DNA from: Bacteroidales bacterium
GTDB taxonomy: Bacteria; Bacteroidota; Bacteroidia; Bacteroidales; Tenuifilaceae
Direction: 5' to 3'
Assembly (NCBI GenBank): GCA_008933525.1
Contig: WBUV01000033.1
Span: 1-14,035 of the forward strand
DNA: 14,035 nucleotides
The position numbers and the translations under genes were made by a program. This document shows, one piece after another, positions 7,377-14,035 of the stretch (its first letter is position 1; each line of letters begins with the position of its first letter). A model generated the notes under the pieces. That model ran no database searches. It was not told the DNA's origin and saw only the letters and a list, made by a program, of their open reading frames with translations.

Positions 7377-8558
7377 ATGCGCCGTTTCTCCGCTAACTAT
7401 ATATTTCCTGTAAGCAATCCTCCAATAAAAAATGGGATTATTGAGGTTGACGATGAGGGAAAAATAGTTAGTATAATTAATCCGGGGAGAAGTTTCAAAG
7501 AAATTCACAGTACCGAGTTTCATAATGGGATAATAATCCCAGGGTTTGTTAATGCCCATTGTCATTTAGAATTATCGCACCTCTTAGGGAAAATTCCCGA
7601 AAAGAAGGGTATTGCCAATTTTATTAAAGCTGTTACCGAGGAGCGTTTTAAATTTCAAGATTCCACTCAAAAGCCAATAGCTAATGCAATAAAAGAGTTG
7701 GAGTTAACAGGTACTGTTGCGGTTGGTGATATTTGCAACACAGCCGACACCTTAGATTTAAAAGTAAAATCAGAACTACATTTCCATAACTTTATAGAGG
7801 TCTTTGGAATAAATCAGAACAACTCCGATAAAGTATTTGAGTTGGCTAACACAATTAAAGCTAGGTTTTTAGAAAACTATCCTGGATCAACATCAATAAC
7901 TCCACACTCAACTTACTCATTATCTAAAAATCTTTGGAATAGGGTTAGCACAGAAATAAATGATTCCAAAATGCCCGTTAGTATTCACTTTGCCGAAAGT
8001 TTGCCGGAATACGAGTTTTTGAAAACGGGATCAGGGCCAATTTTTGACCGATATAAATTTCTTAATATTCCATTCGAAACTCCTTCTGGATTATCGCCAT
8101 TAGATGTTGTTTTTAATAATGTTGATTCCAACAATGATGTTTTACTTATTCATAATACTTTCGCCTCAATTGATGAACTTTTACAGATAAAAGGCCATTA
8201 CCGTAAGGTAACGTTTGTTACTTGTCCGGAATCTAATATTTACATAGAGAATAGTTTGCCTGTCCTAGCCGAAATGCATAAAGCCGGATTAAGAATAGCA
8301 ATTGGTACGGATAGTTTGGCAAGTGCATCAACCTTGTCGATGCTTCACCATATCATCCTCTTACTTGATAATTTTAAGGAAATTTCCTTTGTCGATATAC
8401 TAAAATGGGCAACACTTAATGGGGCCGAAGCGCTTAACATTGAAAGTAGATTTGGAACACTTGAAGTTGGTAAAAATCCTGGATTGAATTTAATAACCGA
8501 CTTTGACTTTAACTCAATGAAGCCCACCCTTAAAAGCCGAGTTAAACGTTTAGTTTAG
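7377..8558 (+). CDS. Amidohydrolase, TRZ/ATZ/cytosine-deaminase-like (possible aminofutalosine/SAH-type deaminase)
   Basis: 393 residues, cytosolic (no signal). Typical metal-dependent amidohydrolase layout: small N-terminal beta domain with P-G-F-V-N-A-H-C-H (metal-binding His61 and His63), P-H-S-T-Y-S (His177), H-F-A-E-S (His204, Glu207), I-H-N-T (His259), and G-T-D-S (Asp312, the last metal ligand). It ends in the composite-domain return segment G-T-L-E-V-G-K-N-P-G-L. All ligands are present, so it should be active. The family deaminates or hydrolyses C-N bonds in purine-, pyrimidine- or adenosine-type substrates. The H-L-E-L-S-H motif after the HxH recalls proteins annotated as aminofutalosine or S-adenosylhomocysteine deaminases, but substrate cannot be read off. 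In some Flavobacteriia I recall DUF4296 genes beside a dihydroorotase, another amidohydrolase. Its start lies 1 base after the lipoprotein stop. No convincing terminator follows. Confidence 0.88.
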   Translation: MRRFSANYIFPVSNPPIKNGIIEVDDEGKIVSIINPGRSFKEIHSTEFHNGIIIPGFVNAHCHLELSHLLGKIPEKKGIANFIKAVTEERFKFQDSTQKPIANAIKELELTGTVAVGDICNTADTLDLKVKSELHFHNFIEVFGINQNNSDKVFELANTIKARFLENYPGSTSITPHSTYSLSKNLWNRVSTEINDSKMPVSIHFAESLPEYEFLKTGSGPIFDRYKFLNIPFETPSGLSPLDVVFNNVDSNNDVLLIHNTFASIDELLQIKGHYRKVTFVTCPESNIYIENSLPVLAEMHKAGLRIAIGTDSLASASTLSMLHHIILLLDNFKEISFVDILKWATLNGAEALNIESRFGTLEVGKNPGLNLITDFDFNSMKPTLKSRVKRLV

Positions 8559-8640
8559 TAAAAACATTTTTGGAGTATTGTTGTTTTTCAATTAATAGCT
8601 CTGTGAATAATGGGCTCTCCGTTTTCTATCAAAATATAGG

Positions 8641-8649
8641 TATCTTTGC
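8641..8649 (+). promoter_or_regulatory. Candidate -7 box (TATCTTTGC) for the radical SAM/glycosyltransferase pair
   Basis: An exact match to TAnnTTTGC lies 29 bases before the radical SAM start, which would place the transcription start roughly 20 bases before the ATG. A clear TTTG element at -33 is absent; only T-rich sequence lies near 8621-8626. The rest of the 120-base gap after the amidohydrolase shows nothing else. Confidence 0.5.
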
Positions 8650-8678
8650 ATCCATTATTACTTTTTACATTATAGGAT

Positions 8679-9452
8679 ATGGCCACTTTTCTTTTCGATA
8701 GTATTGTTTTTGGTCCTGTACGATCGCGCAGATTAGGCGTTTCGCTAGGAATTAACCTGCTTCCGACCGATAGCAAAGTTTGTTCTTTTGATTGTATTTA
8801 CTGTGAGTGTGGATGGACTAAATCGATGGCAAGTGGAAGTCTTCCAAGCCGAGAGGATGTTCGACGAGCACTCGATAAGAAGTTGGCCGAAATGCAATTT
8901 AATGGCGACGAACTTGATGTCATAACTTTTGCTGGTAATGGCGAACCAACTTTACATCCTGATTTCGAAGGAATTATTGATGATACCATTAAAATACGAA
9001 ATCATTACTTCCCAAAAGCACGTATTGCTGTTCTTTCCAATTCTACCATGATCCATCGTACCGAGGTTGTTGATGCGCTTAAGCGAATTGATCAGAACAT
9101 TCTAAAGCTCGATTCCGCCTTCGATTCCACCATACAGTTGCTTAATCAACCTATGATGAAATTTGATGTAAAAACACTGGTAGAGGGTTTAAAAAGTTTT
9201 AACGGTAATTTGATAATACAAACCTTATTTGTCCGTGGGAAAATAAAAGGACAGGTTGTTAATAACACAACTACACAGGAAATTGATGCTTGGATTAAGC
9301 TCGTTGCCGAAATAAAACCTAAGGAAGTAATGATATACTCTATTGCCCGCGATACTCCTGTTAACGATTTGGAGAAAATAAGTCTTGAGGAGCTTCAGAG
9401 TATTGCAAAAAAAATAGAGCTACTAGGTATTCCCGTTCAAGTTTCATCGTAA
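8679..9452 (+). CDS. Radical SAM protein (COG0731-like)
   Basis: 257 residues. The N-terminus carries F-G-P-V-R-S-R-R-L-G (about 11-20), then the radical SAM cluster motif C-S-F-D-C-I-Y-C (Cys35, Cys39, Cys42; CxxxCxxC), binding a [4Fe-4S] cluster that cleaves S-adenosylmethionine. The G-N-G-E-P-T-L-H-P-D segment at 86-95 is the usual SAM amino-group-binding turn. An extra Cys44 follows the motif; no further Cys cluster is visible, so a second Fe-S centre is unlikely. The F-G-P-V-x-S-R-R-L-G opening is typical of the COG0731 group, related to wyosine-base TYW1-like enzymes, whose bacterial members mostly lack a proven substrate. The ATG at 8679 follows a candidate -7 box. The next gene starts 3 bases after this stop, indicating one operon. 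Confidence 0.9.
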   Translation: MATFLFDSIVFGPVRSRRLGVSLGINLLPTDSKVCSFDCIYCECGWTKSMASGSLPSREDVRRALDKKLAEMQFNGDELDVITFAGNGEPTLHPDFEGIIDDTIKIRNHYFPKARIAVLSNSTMIHRTEVVDALKRIDQNILKLDSAFDSTIQLLNQPMMKFDVKTLVEGLKSFNGNLIIQTLFVRGKIKGQVVNNTTTQEIDAWIKLVAEIKPKEVMIYSIARDTPVNDLEKISLEELQSIAKKIELLGIPVQVSS

Positions 9453-9455
9453 TTG

Positions 9456-10535
9456 ATGTCTAGCAGTCAACTCAATATTCTGATTTGCCCGTTGGGATGG
9501 GGACTTGGTCATGCCAGCAGGGGTATTCCGATTATTGAGATGTTGCTGCGCAAGGGACACAGGGTTATTATGGCTGGAGACAAACTTCAACTTGAGCTTA
9601 TAAAGCAACGATTCCCGAGTATAGACACGATTCCTTTTCCGTCGTTAAAGGTTGTATTTACTAGAAAATCAAATCAGCTTTTACCATTGCTTTGGATAGC
9701 CTTACGTCTTCCTTTTTTCAACCTTTGGGAGCATTTTAAGCTAAAAACGCTATTAAACCAGTATAAAGTAGATGTTGTAATTTCCGATAACCGTTATGGT
9801 TTGTGGAATAAATCTGTTAAAACTGTAATAATTACCCATCAACTAACTATTATTCCTCCTTTCCCTTTCAAATGGGCAATGCCTATAACAAGGATTATTA
9901 CCAAAAAATGGTTATCGAGATTTAACCAAGTTTGGATTCCCGATTTTAGTGGAGATAATTCTATTGCAGGAATTTTATCGGAACCAAATGGGTTGGGTAA
10001 CTTGCACTATATAGGATTACTCTCGCGATTTAGTAATATCGGTATTGATAGCCAATTCAACGGTTTCGAGATGGTAGTTGTTGCATCAGGACCCGACCCT
10101 CATCGTCAAATATTTATTGATATATCTGCCAAGCTTGCTCATAAGTGGAAGTTGAATTGCCTGATAATTGAAGGTAATCCATTTAACGGAATAATTCCCA
10201 GAAATATTGATGGCGTCTGGTATGTAGGTCATTTACCCGACTTGCAGTTTGCTTTAGCTGTTAAAAACAGTAAATACCTTATAGTTCGTGGAGGTTATAG
10301 CACTGTAATGGATTTGCTCACTTTAGGTGTAAGCGGATTAATAGTTCCAACTCCGGGTCAAACGGAACAGGAATATTTAGCCGAATATCTTTCCGAAAAA
10401 GGATACTTTGGATATTCTACTCAAAGTAATTTGTTGAATATAGACATTGCAGATATGCAGTGTTTTCAGATCAATCCAATGTCGGTTGATGATCAGTTGA
10501 TGGGCGCAATGAAAGAACTAGATTCTTTTAGATAG
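9456..10535 (+). CDS. MurG-like GT-B glycosyltransferase
   Basis: 359 residues from the ATG at 9456. A TTG at 9453 is in frame, but the ATG is the more natural start. GT-B features: an N-terminal glycine-rich loop G-W-G-L-G-H-A-S-R-G at about 14-23, equivalent to the acceptor-side loop of MurG-type enzymes; S-D-N-R-Y-G-L at about 110-116; and a C-terminal donor-side motif R-G-G-Y-S-T-V-M-D at about 278-286, followed by P-T-P-G-Q-T-E-Q-E-Y-L-A near 298-309. No transmembrane helix is obvious, though hydrophobic aromatic-rich stretches (about 75-95 and 130-150) suggest peripheral membrane contact as in MurG. Donor and acceptor are unknown. It probably uses a nucleotide sugar and a lipid or cell-surface acceptor (inference). 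Translation is likely coupled to the radical SAM gene. The last 18 bases overlap the convergent LytTR gene. Confidence 0.82.
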   Translation: MSSSQLNILICPLGWGLGHASRGIPIIEMLLRKGHRVIMAGDKLQLELIKQRFPSIDTIPFPSLKVVFTRKSNQLLPLLWIALRLPFFNLWEHFKLKTLLNQYKVDVVISDNRYGLWNKSVKTVIITHQLTIIPPFPFKWAMPITRIITKKWLSRFNQVWIPDFSGDNSIAGILSEPNGLGNLHYIGLLSRFSNIGIDSQFNGFEMVVVASGPDPHRQIFIDISAKLAHKWKLNCLIIEGNPFNGIIPRNIDGVWYVGHLPDLQFALAVKNSKYLIVRGGYSTVMDLLTLGVSGLIVPTPGQTEQEYLAEYLSEKGYFGYSTQSNLLNIDIADMQCFQINPMSVDDQLMGAMKELDSFR

Positions 10536-11381
10536 GCTAAAGCGAGTAAACGTTTCCATAACATTCTGAACATAAGTTTTGGAAACAGGCAGTGCAATTG
10601 CCGATGGAACATCCAGTTCTAGGTTTAGTTCATCCTTATCTTTACGGAGTATTTTAACTTTATCGAAGTTTACCATGTAGGAACGGTGGCACCTTATCAC
10701 CTCTGTTCCTTTAAATGATTCCTCAAGGCGTTTTATGGTATTGCGTAAGGTAAACCGTGCTGTTTTATCCTTGTCGGTGTAGTAAATATTCACATAATTA
10801 TCGGCCGATTCGAGGTAGAGCAGGTTCTCCATTTTCACGGAGAATCGGAGTTCACCCTTTTCGTCGTAAAACGGAATCATGTTTTTAGCAGATTCTGTTG
10901 GTAGTGCTGAGTCTGTAAGCTTCATCAATTGAAGTTTCTTTTCTCTCCACGAGAAGTATAACCATAGAACTGAGTAGGGAAGGAGTAATACTAATGCAGT
11001 ATTTTTTGCCGATATCTTAAATAAATCTAAAACAAACCTTTTATCGTGTAAAAAGAACTTCTCAAAGAGTGTATAGAATAAAGCCATAAAAAAAACTTCT
11101 GCAAGAACCCACACTAAGTAGTTCCATATGGGCATGGTTTTCCTCTTTGCAACTTTGTACATTATTATTCTGCTCACAACCACTACCAGCACGCCAGTCA
11201 GAATAACCAAACTCGAATAAGCAAGAAACTCCCATTCGGTAACCTCAAACCAAGTTTCCGATCCAAAAGGAGCGTAAATATTTATAAAAACTAGAGCAAA
11301 GGCTGCAGTTAGGATAATTAGCCTAACAATATTGCCTTTTTCGGTTAAGTATTTAGGTGTAGGGTTTTGTAAGTCAGTCAT
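10518..11381 (-). CDS. Membrane-anchored LytTR-family transcriptional regulator
   Basis: 287 residues. Four hydrophobic segments at about 18-37, 51-73, 85-107 and 125-145, followed by a cytoplasmic LytTR DNA-binding domain from about 170 to 283. Characteristic elements are L-L-Y-L-E-S-A-D-N-Y-V-N-I-Y-Y (187-201), T-L-R-N-T-I-K-R-L-E (211-220), the R-C-H-R-S-Y-M-V-N segment (230-238) and a final A-L-P-V-S-K-T-Y (263-270). There is no receiver domain, so it is not a classical two-component response regulator. Signal input presumably comes through the membrane part, a layout common in Bacteroidota (family knowledge). It is divergent from the alpha/beta hydrolase across a 214-base control region with four phased C-rich motifs, and converges with the glycosyltransferase with an 18-base overlap and no terminator between. 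Confidence 0.9.
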   Translation of the reverse strand: MTDLQNPTPKYLTEKGNIVRLIILTAAFALVFINIYAPFGSETWFEVTEWEFLAYSSLVILTGVLVVVVSRIIMYKVAKRKTMPIWNYLVWVLAEVFFMALFYTLFEKFFLHDKRFVLDLFKISAKNTALVLLLPYSVLWLYFSWREKKLQLMKLTDSALPTESAKNMIPFYDEKGELRFSVKMENLLYLESADNYVNIYYTDKDKTARFTLRNTIKRLEESFKGTEVIRCHRSYMVNFDKVKILRKDKDELNLELDVPSAIALPVSKTYVQNVMETFTRFSLSKRI

Positions 11382-11398
11382 TGTTATATTTCAGATCT

Positions 11399-11406
11399 CA
11401 AATTTA
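11399..11406 (-). promoter_or_regulatory. Candidate -7 box (TAAATTTG) for the LytTR gene
   Basis: On the minus strand this reads TAAATTTG, an exact TAnnTTTG match. It lies 17 bases before the LytTR start codon, so the leader would be only about 10 bases. No well-spaced TTG element was found upstream of it, hence the modest confidence. Confidence 0.35.
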
Positions 11407-11466
11407 GTCAAACGGCTTCAAATAATTGTAACTTTTGAAATTCGACAGCATTTTTCGGATACAATT

Positions 11467-11535
11467 TTCACCCCTGCATTTAAAAAATTACCCCACATAT
11501 TGAGGTTTAATCCCTTTCTTCAGGGTAGTAACCCT
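11467..11535. promoter_or_regulatory. Four phased C-rich direct repeats, putative operator
   Basis: Runs of C begin at 11471 (CCCC), 11491 (CCCC), 11512 (CCC) and 11532 (CCC), giving steps of 20, 21 and 20 bases, two helical turns each. The preceding bases are similar A/T text: TTTTCA, AAATTA, TTTAAT and TAGTAA. They are the only CCC triplets I see in the 214-base divergent gap. The array ends 5 bases before the -33 box of the hydrolase promoter. LytTR proteins such as AgrA and ComE bind paired 9-10-bp direct repeats with about 21-22 bases centre to centre, so the layout fits a LytTR operator. The assignment is inference. The last copy also forms a short AGGGT/ACCCT inverted repeat (11522-11535). 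Confidence 0.45.
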
Positions 11536-11539
11536 CTAA

Positions 11540-11573
11540 TTTGACTCTATAGGTGTTTGTTTTGTTGATTTGC
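11540..11573 (+). promoter_or_regulatory. Candidate promoter of the alpha/beta hydrolase gene
   Basis: TTTG at 11540-11543 (-33 element), a 21-base spacer, then TTGATTTGC at 11565-11573 (-7 element, one mismatch to TAnnTTTGC). Spacing fits the Bacteroidota housekeeping promoter. Transcription would start near 11580, giving a leader of about 15 bases before the ATG at 11596. The phased C-rich motifs lie immediately upstream, a position suited to activation or blocking. Confidence 0.5.
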
Positions 11574-11595
11574 ATCAAAAGCAAAATCATTCGAT

Positions 11596-12768
11596 ATGGA
11601 ATTTACCAAAACCTTTAATGAGTTAAAGAAAATTTTTTCTTTAGAAAGAGATAAAACCGTTATCCCCAATTCAGGAATTGAGATTCAACTAATGAATTTC
11701 ACAAGTAGTTCGAGTTTAGTGTTACCATCGAATGGTGTAAACGAGCAAACATATTTTCATCAAGCAATTGCCACTAACGATGGTTCCATTGTGGAGAATA
11801 AGTCGTTCAGTTATCCAGTTTTTATCCCAACGTCGCAAACACTTCACAGTAAAGCAATTATTTTACTGCATGGGTTAAACGAGCGAAGTTGGTTAAAGTA
11901 CTTGCCTTGGGCTTACTATTTGGCTGAAAATACTAACCGTCCGGTAATTCTTTTTCCAATTTCATTTCATATGAATCGTAGTCCCGAAAACTGGGCAAAT
12001 CCCCGGGCAATGATGCCACTTCTGGCTAATAGGCAGAAGATGGAAACTCTGGATATGTCTACATTTGCCAACGTGGCACTTAGCCAACGATTGAGCGACG
12101 ATCCTCTTCGTTTTTTCGCATCGGGGAAGCAAAGTGCCGAAGATTTGATTTATTTACTCGATACTATAAAGCAAGGAAATTACCCATTGCTGGCGAAAGA
12201 ATCGCAGATCGATTTTTTCTCATACTCCATTGGCGCTTTCTTGTCGCAAATTTTATTCCTTGCAAATCCAAAGGGTTTGCTCTGCAACTCGAGGTTATTT
12301 ATGTTCTGTGGCGGAGCCCATTTTAGCGAGATGTTTGGTACATCTAGGTTGATAATGGACAGCAAAGCTTATTCCAGTTTGCGGAAGTACTACTTAAACG
12401 ATTTTTTGGATGAGTTGAAGATTAGAAGCCCTTTTTCAACGTACATTAAAAAAAGTCAACTTGGAGAAGCATTTCTTGGCATGTTATCGCCCGAAACTAA
12501 TAGAGAATACCGAGAGAATAGGTTGGAAAAACTAAAAAATCAGGTTCGAATAATTTCGTTAAAAAACGATCGTGTAATTCCCTCCACTTATATACAGTCC
12601 ACTTTTTCATCCCTTAAAAACAAAATAAAAGATATAGTGCATGAGCTCGATTTCCCTTTTGAGTATACACACGAAATTCCATTTCCAATCTACAACAACC
12701 CAAACCATCGTCTGGTCGATCAGAGTTTTAAAAGGGTTTTTGAACCTGCCGTCGATTTTCTGAAATAA
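11596..12768 (+). CDS. Alpha/beta hydrolase, DUF6051-like
   Basis: 390 residues, no signal peptide. Alpha/beta-hydrolase landmarks in order: I-I-L-L-H-G-L-N-E-R at 88-97 (oxyanion-side HG motif); F-F-S-Y-S-I-G-A at 207-214 with Ser211 as probable nucleophile (elbow S-x-S-x-G, first Gly replaced by Ser); L-K-N-D-R-V-I-P at 322-329 with Asp325; and late histidines at 359 and 371 (N-P-N-H-R-L-V-D), one of which should complete the triad. Residues 1-85 form an N-terminal region before the fold, and 120-200 a lid-like insertion. It resembles proteins I recall as DUF6051, predicted hydrolases of unknown substrate. The product is probably cytoplasmic. It is a single-gene unit with its own promoter and terminator, divergent from the LytTR gene. 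Confidence 0.78.
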   Translation: MEFTKTFNELKKIFSLERDKTVIPNSGIEIQLMNFTSSSSLVLPSNGVNEQTYFHQAIATNDGSIVENKSFSYPVFIPTSQTLHSKAIILLHGLNERSWLKYLPWAYYLAENTNRPVILFPISFHMNRSPENWANPRAMMPLLANRQKMETLDMSTFANVALSQRLSDDPLRFFASGKQSAEDLIYLLDTIKQGNYPLLAKESQIDFFSYSIGAFLSQILFLANPKGLLCNSRLFMFCGGAHFSEMFGTSRLIMDSKAYSSLRKYYLNDFLDELKIRSPFSTYIKKSQLGEAFLGMLSPETNREYRENRLEKLKNQVRIISLKNDRVIPSTYIQSTFSSLKNKIKDIVHELDFPFEYTHEIPFPIYNNPNHRLVDQSFKRVFEPAVDFLK

Positions 12769-12769
12769 A

Positions 12770-12794
12770 AACAGCCCTTTATACTAGGGCTGTT
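12770..12794. terminator. Bidirectional terminator between hydrolase and peptidase genes
   Basis: A perfect 9-bp stem AACAGCCCT (12770-12778) pairs with AGGGCTGTT (12786-12794) around a 7-base loop. The T-tract is better on the minus strand (stem followed by TTTATTTC), which ends the peptidase transcript, but the hairpin begins 2 bases after the hydrolase stop and probably serves both convergent genes. Confidence 0.8.
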
Positions 12795-12817
12795 CTTAGA
12801 TAATTATTGTACGATAA

Positions 12818-13975
12818 TTATTTTAGGCCAATTTTCTTGGCAATTTCATCGGGCAATGCACTCTTATGGATCATTATTGCAATAGTTTTCATTCTAACAA
12901 ACGGTTCCGACATATAAAGATATCCATTGTGGATGCCATCGGTTCCCCAGCTATTCTTGGTGTAAAAATAAACAGCTCCGTTCTGGTCGGTGGCCAACCC
13001 GGTTAAGTGCATTAGGTGGTCGTCCGTTGATGTTAAGTTATCGAAGTTTGCTTGTCTGTTTACTTGATCAACCTTTATTTCGGGGACAGGTGCTGTGAAA
13101 CTAAATAGTTGAGCTTTACGGTCCTTTTCCGATAATCCGATCCAGCGTTCTTTGTCGCTACCGGTCATCTCCTCAACTCGCTCTTCGGGGAGAACTGCAA
13201 CACCTTTACTGTAGGCAAAGCTTTTTTCGCTCACATCGCCATCCCAACAAACAGAATAGCCATTCATAATGGCGTTCTTCATAACCTTAATTAAATCTTC
13301 CAGAGGAATATTGTAATATGAACGGTGAGCCCAGTTGTCGGGGATCTCTAATGTAAACTGAGAGTAAAAAGGATGATGGTTGAACGAAGTAATTTCAATA
13401 TAATCGTTAGGGTTAAAACCAATGTTTGCTAATGGCGAAGCTTTAACATCTGGAACGTTTCCTAGATATGCATCAAGAATAGAATTGTATGCTGGTAACC
13501 AAGCAGTAGTTAGTTTTCGGTTAGGGTTTTCAACCACAGCCTTCACGAAAGCTTTTAGAACGGCTTCTAGCTCGGCATGAGCATGCGATTCGCTACCATA
13601 GTTTAGTCCAGGATACTCTTTTTCGGTAAGCATTCCATGCGTTCGAATAACATCAAAAACATCGTGAGCTTGTCCGCCCTGTCCAAAATTATTGTTTCCA
13701 TGGTACCGTACATAGTTAATGGCCTTGCTGTTGTATGCCTGGCGTACAAAAAACATTTCGGAGATATCGAATAGGGGTTTACCCATGCGTAAAAGTTCTG
13801 TTTCGATATATGAAGTTGTTGCAAAACTCCAGCAGGTACCTGTTCTTTGTTGATTTTTTACAGGCGAAGAGTTAACTTCTTTTACCATTTTAAACTGAAA
13901 ACCTTGTTCCTGTGCATTTATGCTTGCGTTTGCTACAAGTAAAATCACAATTAGTAATGAGACAATTTTATTCAT
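12818..13975 (-). CDS. Exported C1B papain-like peptidase (bleomycin hydrolase/aminopeptidase C type)
   Basis: 385 residues. A Sec signal peptide (hydrophobic 4-17, cleavage near N-A-Q at 20-22) sends it to the periplasm or beyond. No lipobox and no T9SS C-terminal domain is seen. Active-site landmarks: Gln42 (oxyanion hole) six residues before Cys48 in G-T-C-W-S-F-A; His320 in H-L-M-H-L-T-G, aligning with the bleomycin-hydrolase H-x-M-x-L-T-G pattern; and Asn341 in K-N-S-W-G. The complete triad predicts an active cysteine peptidase. The wide Cys-to-His spacing (272 residues) and I-S-E-M-F-F-V-R-Q near 71-79 fit the C1B subgroup, which in cytosolic form is a hexameric aminopeptidase of roughly 445-450 residues. 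This version is shorter and exported, as is common in Bacteroidota. It is transcribed alone. The upstream 60 bases hold only a weak -7-like TAAATTTA. Confidence 0.9.
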   Translation of the reverse strand: MNKIVSLLIVILLVANASINAQEQGFQFKMVKEVNSSPVKNQQRTGTCWSFATTSYIETELLRMGKPLFDISEMFFVRQAYNSKAINYVRYHGNNNFGQGGQAHDVFDVIRTHGMLTEKEYPGLNYGSESHAHAELEAVLKAFVKAVVENPNRKLTTAWLPAYNSILDAYLGNVPDVKASPLANIGFNPNDYIEITSFNHHPFYSQFTLEIPDNWAHRSYYNIPLEDLIKVMKNAIMNGYSVCWDGDVSEKSFAYSKGVAVLPEERVEEMTGSDKERWIGLSEKDRKAQLFSFTAPVPEIKVDQVNRQANFDNLTSTDDHLMHLTGLATDQNGAVYFYTKNSWGTDGIHNGYLYMSEPFVRMKTIAIMIHKSALPDEIAKKIGLK

Positions 13976-14035
13976 ATCGGAAATGTTTGGTTAACTAAGT
14001 AAATTTAAAAAATTAATTGACACACAGTCTATTTG

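Noticed and set aside
9453..9455. TTG as the glycosyltransferase start
   Set aside because: An in-frame ATG follows immediately, and TTG starts are uncommon.
11332..11544. 70-codon plus-strand open frame across the LytTR start and control region
   Set aside because: It overlaps the LytTR coding start antisense and runs through the promoter motifs; its product has no recognisable domain.
13603..13824. 73-codon minus-strand frame inside the peptidase
   Set aside because: It is an alternate frame of the C1B peptidase, whose frame holds all catalytic residues.
14000..14007. TAAATTTA on the minus strand as a -7 box for the peptidase
   Set aside because: It lacks the final G of TAnnTTTG and has no TTG at suitable distance, so it is too weak to annotate.

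Overview
The window looks like chromosomal DNA of a Bacteroidota bacterium, most likely an anaerobic or marine Bacteroidales/Marinilabiliales-type lineage (order is inferred). The evidence is a SprB-repeat giant adhesin followed by a PorP/SprF partner, both hallmarks of the type IX secretion system (T9SS). There is also a DUF4296-type lipoprotein, a membrane-anchored LytTR regulator and promoter -7 boxes of the Bacteroidota form TAnnTTTG. By eye the base composition is AT-rich (below 40% GC) except for the first ~170 bases, which are distinctly GC-rich.

Layout. 1-5229 (+): 3' part of a huge secreted adhesin, open at the left edge, with one partial and 17 complete SprB-type repeats, an Ig/PKD-like stretch and a type-B T9SS C-terminal domain. 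5255-6196 (+): its SprF/PorP-like outer-membrane partner, closed by a strong terminator. 6251-6496: a ~245-base gap with candidate promoters and a structured or repeat-derived segment. 6497-8558 (+): DUF4296-like lipoprotein and a TRZ/ATZ-type amidohydrolase separated by 1 base. 8679-10535 (+): radical SAM protein and a MurG-like GT-B glycosyltransferase, 3 bases apart. 10518-11381 (-): LytTR regulator with four membrane helices, overlapping the glycosyltransferase tail to tail by 18 bases. 11382-11595: divergent control region holding four C-rich motifs at 20/21/20-base steps. 11596-12768 (+): alpha/beta hydrolase (DUF6051-like). 12770-12794: bidirectional terminator. 12818-13975 (-): exported papain-like C1B (bleomycin-hydrolase-type) peptidase.

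Working together: the adhesin and SprF-like protein form a clear secretion/attachment pair. The radical SAM and glycosyltransferase genes are likely co-transcribed, but no joint function can be read from the sequence. The LytTR regulator and the hydrolase share a divergent promoter region, and the phased C-rich motifs there look like an operator for a DNA-binding dimer or tetramer, with the LytTR protein the obvious candidate. That operator and the codon-usage break inside the adhesin are the two least ordinary signals. No CRISPR array, tRNA, rRNA, intact insertion sequence or defence system was seen.
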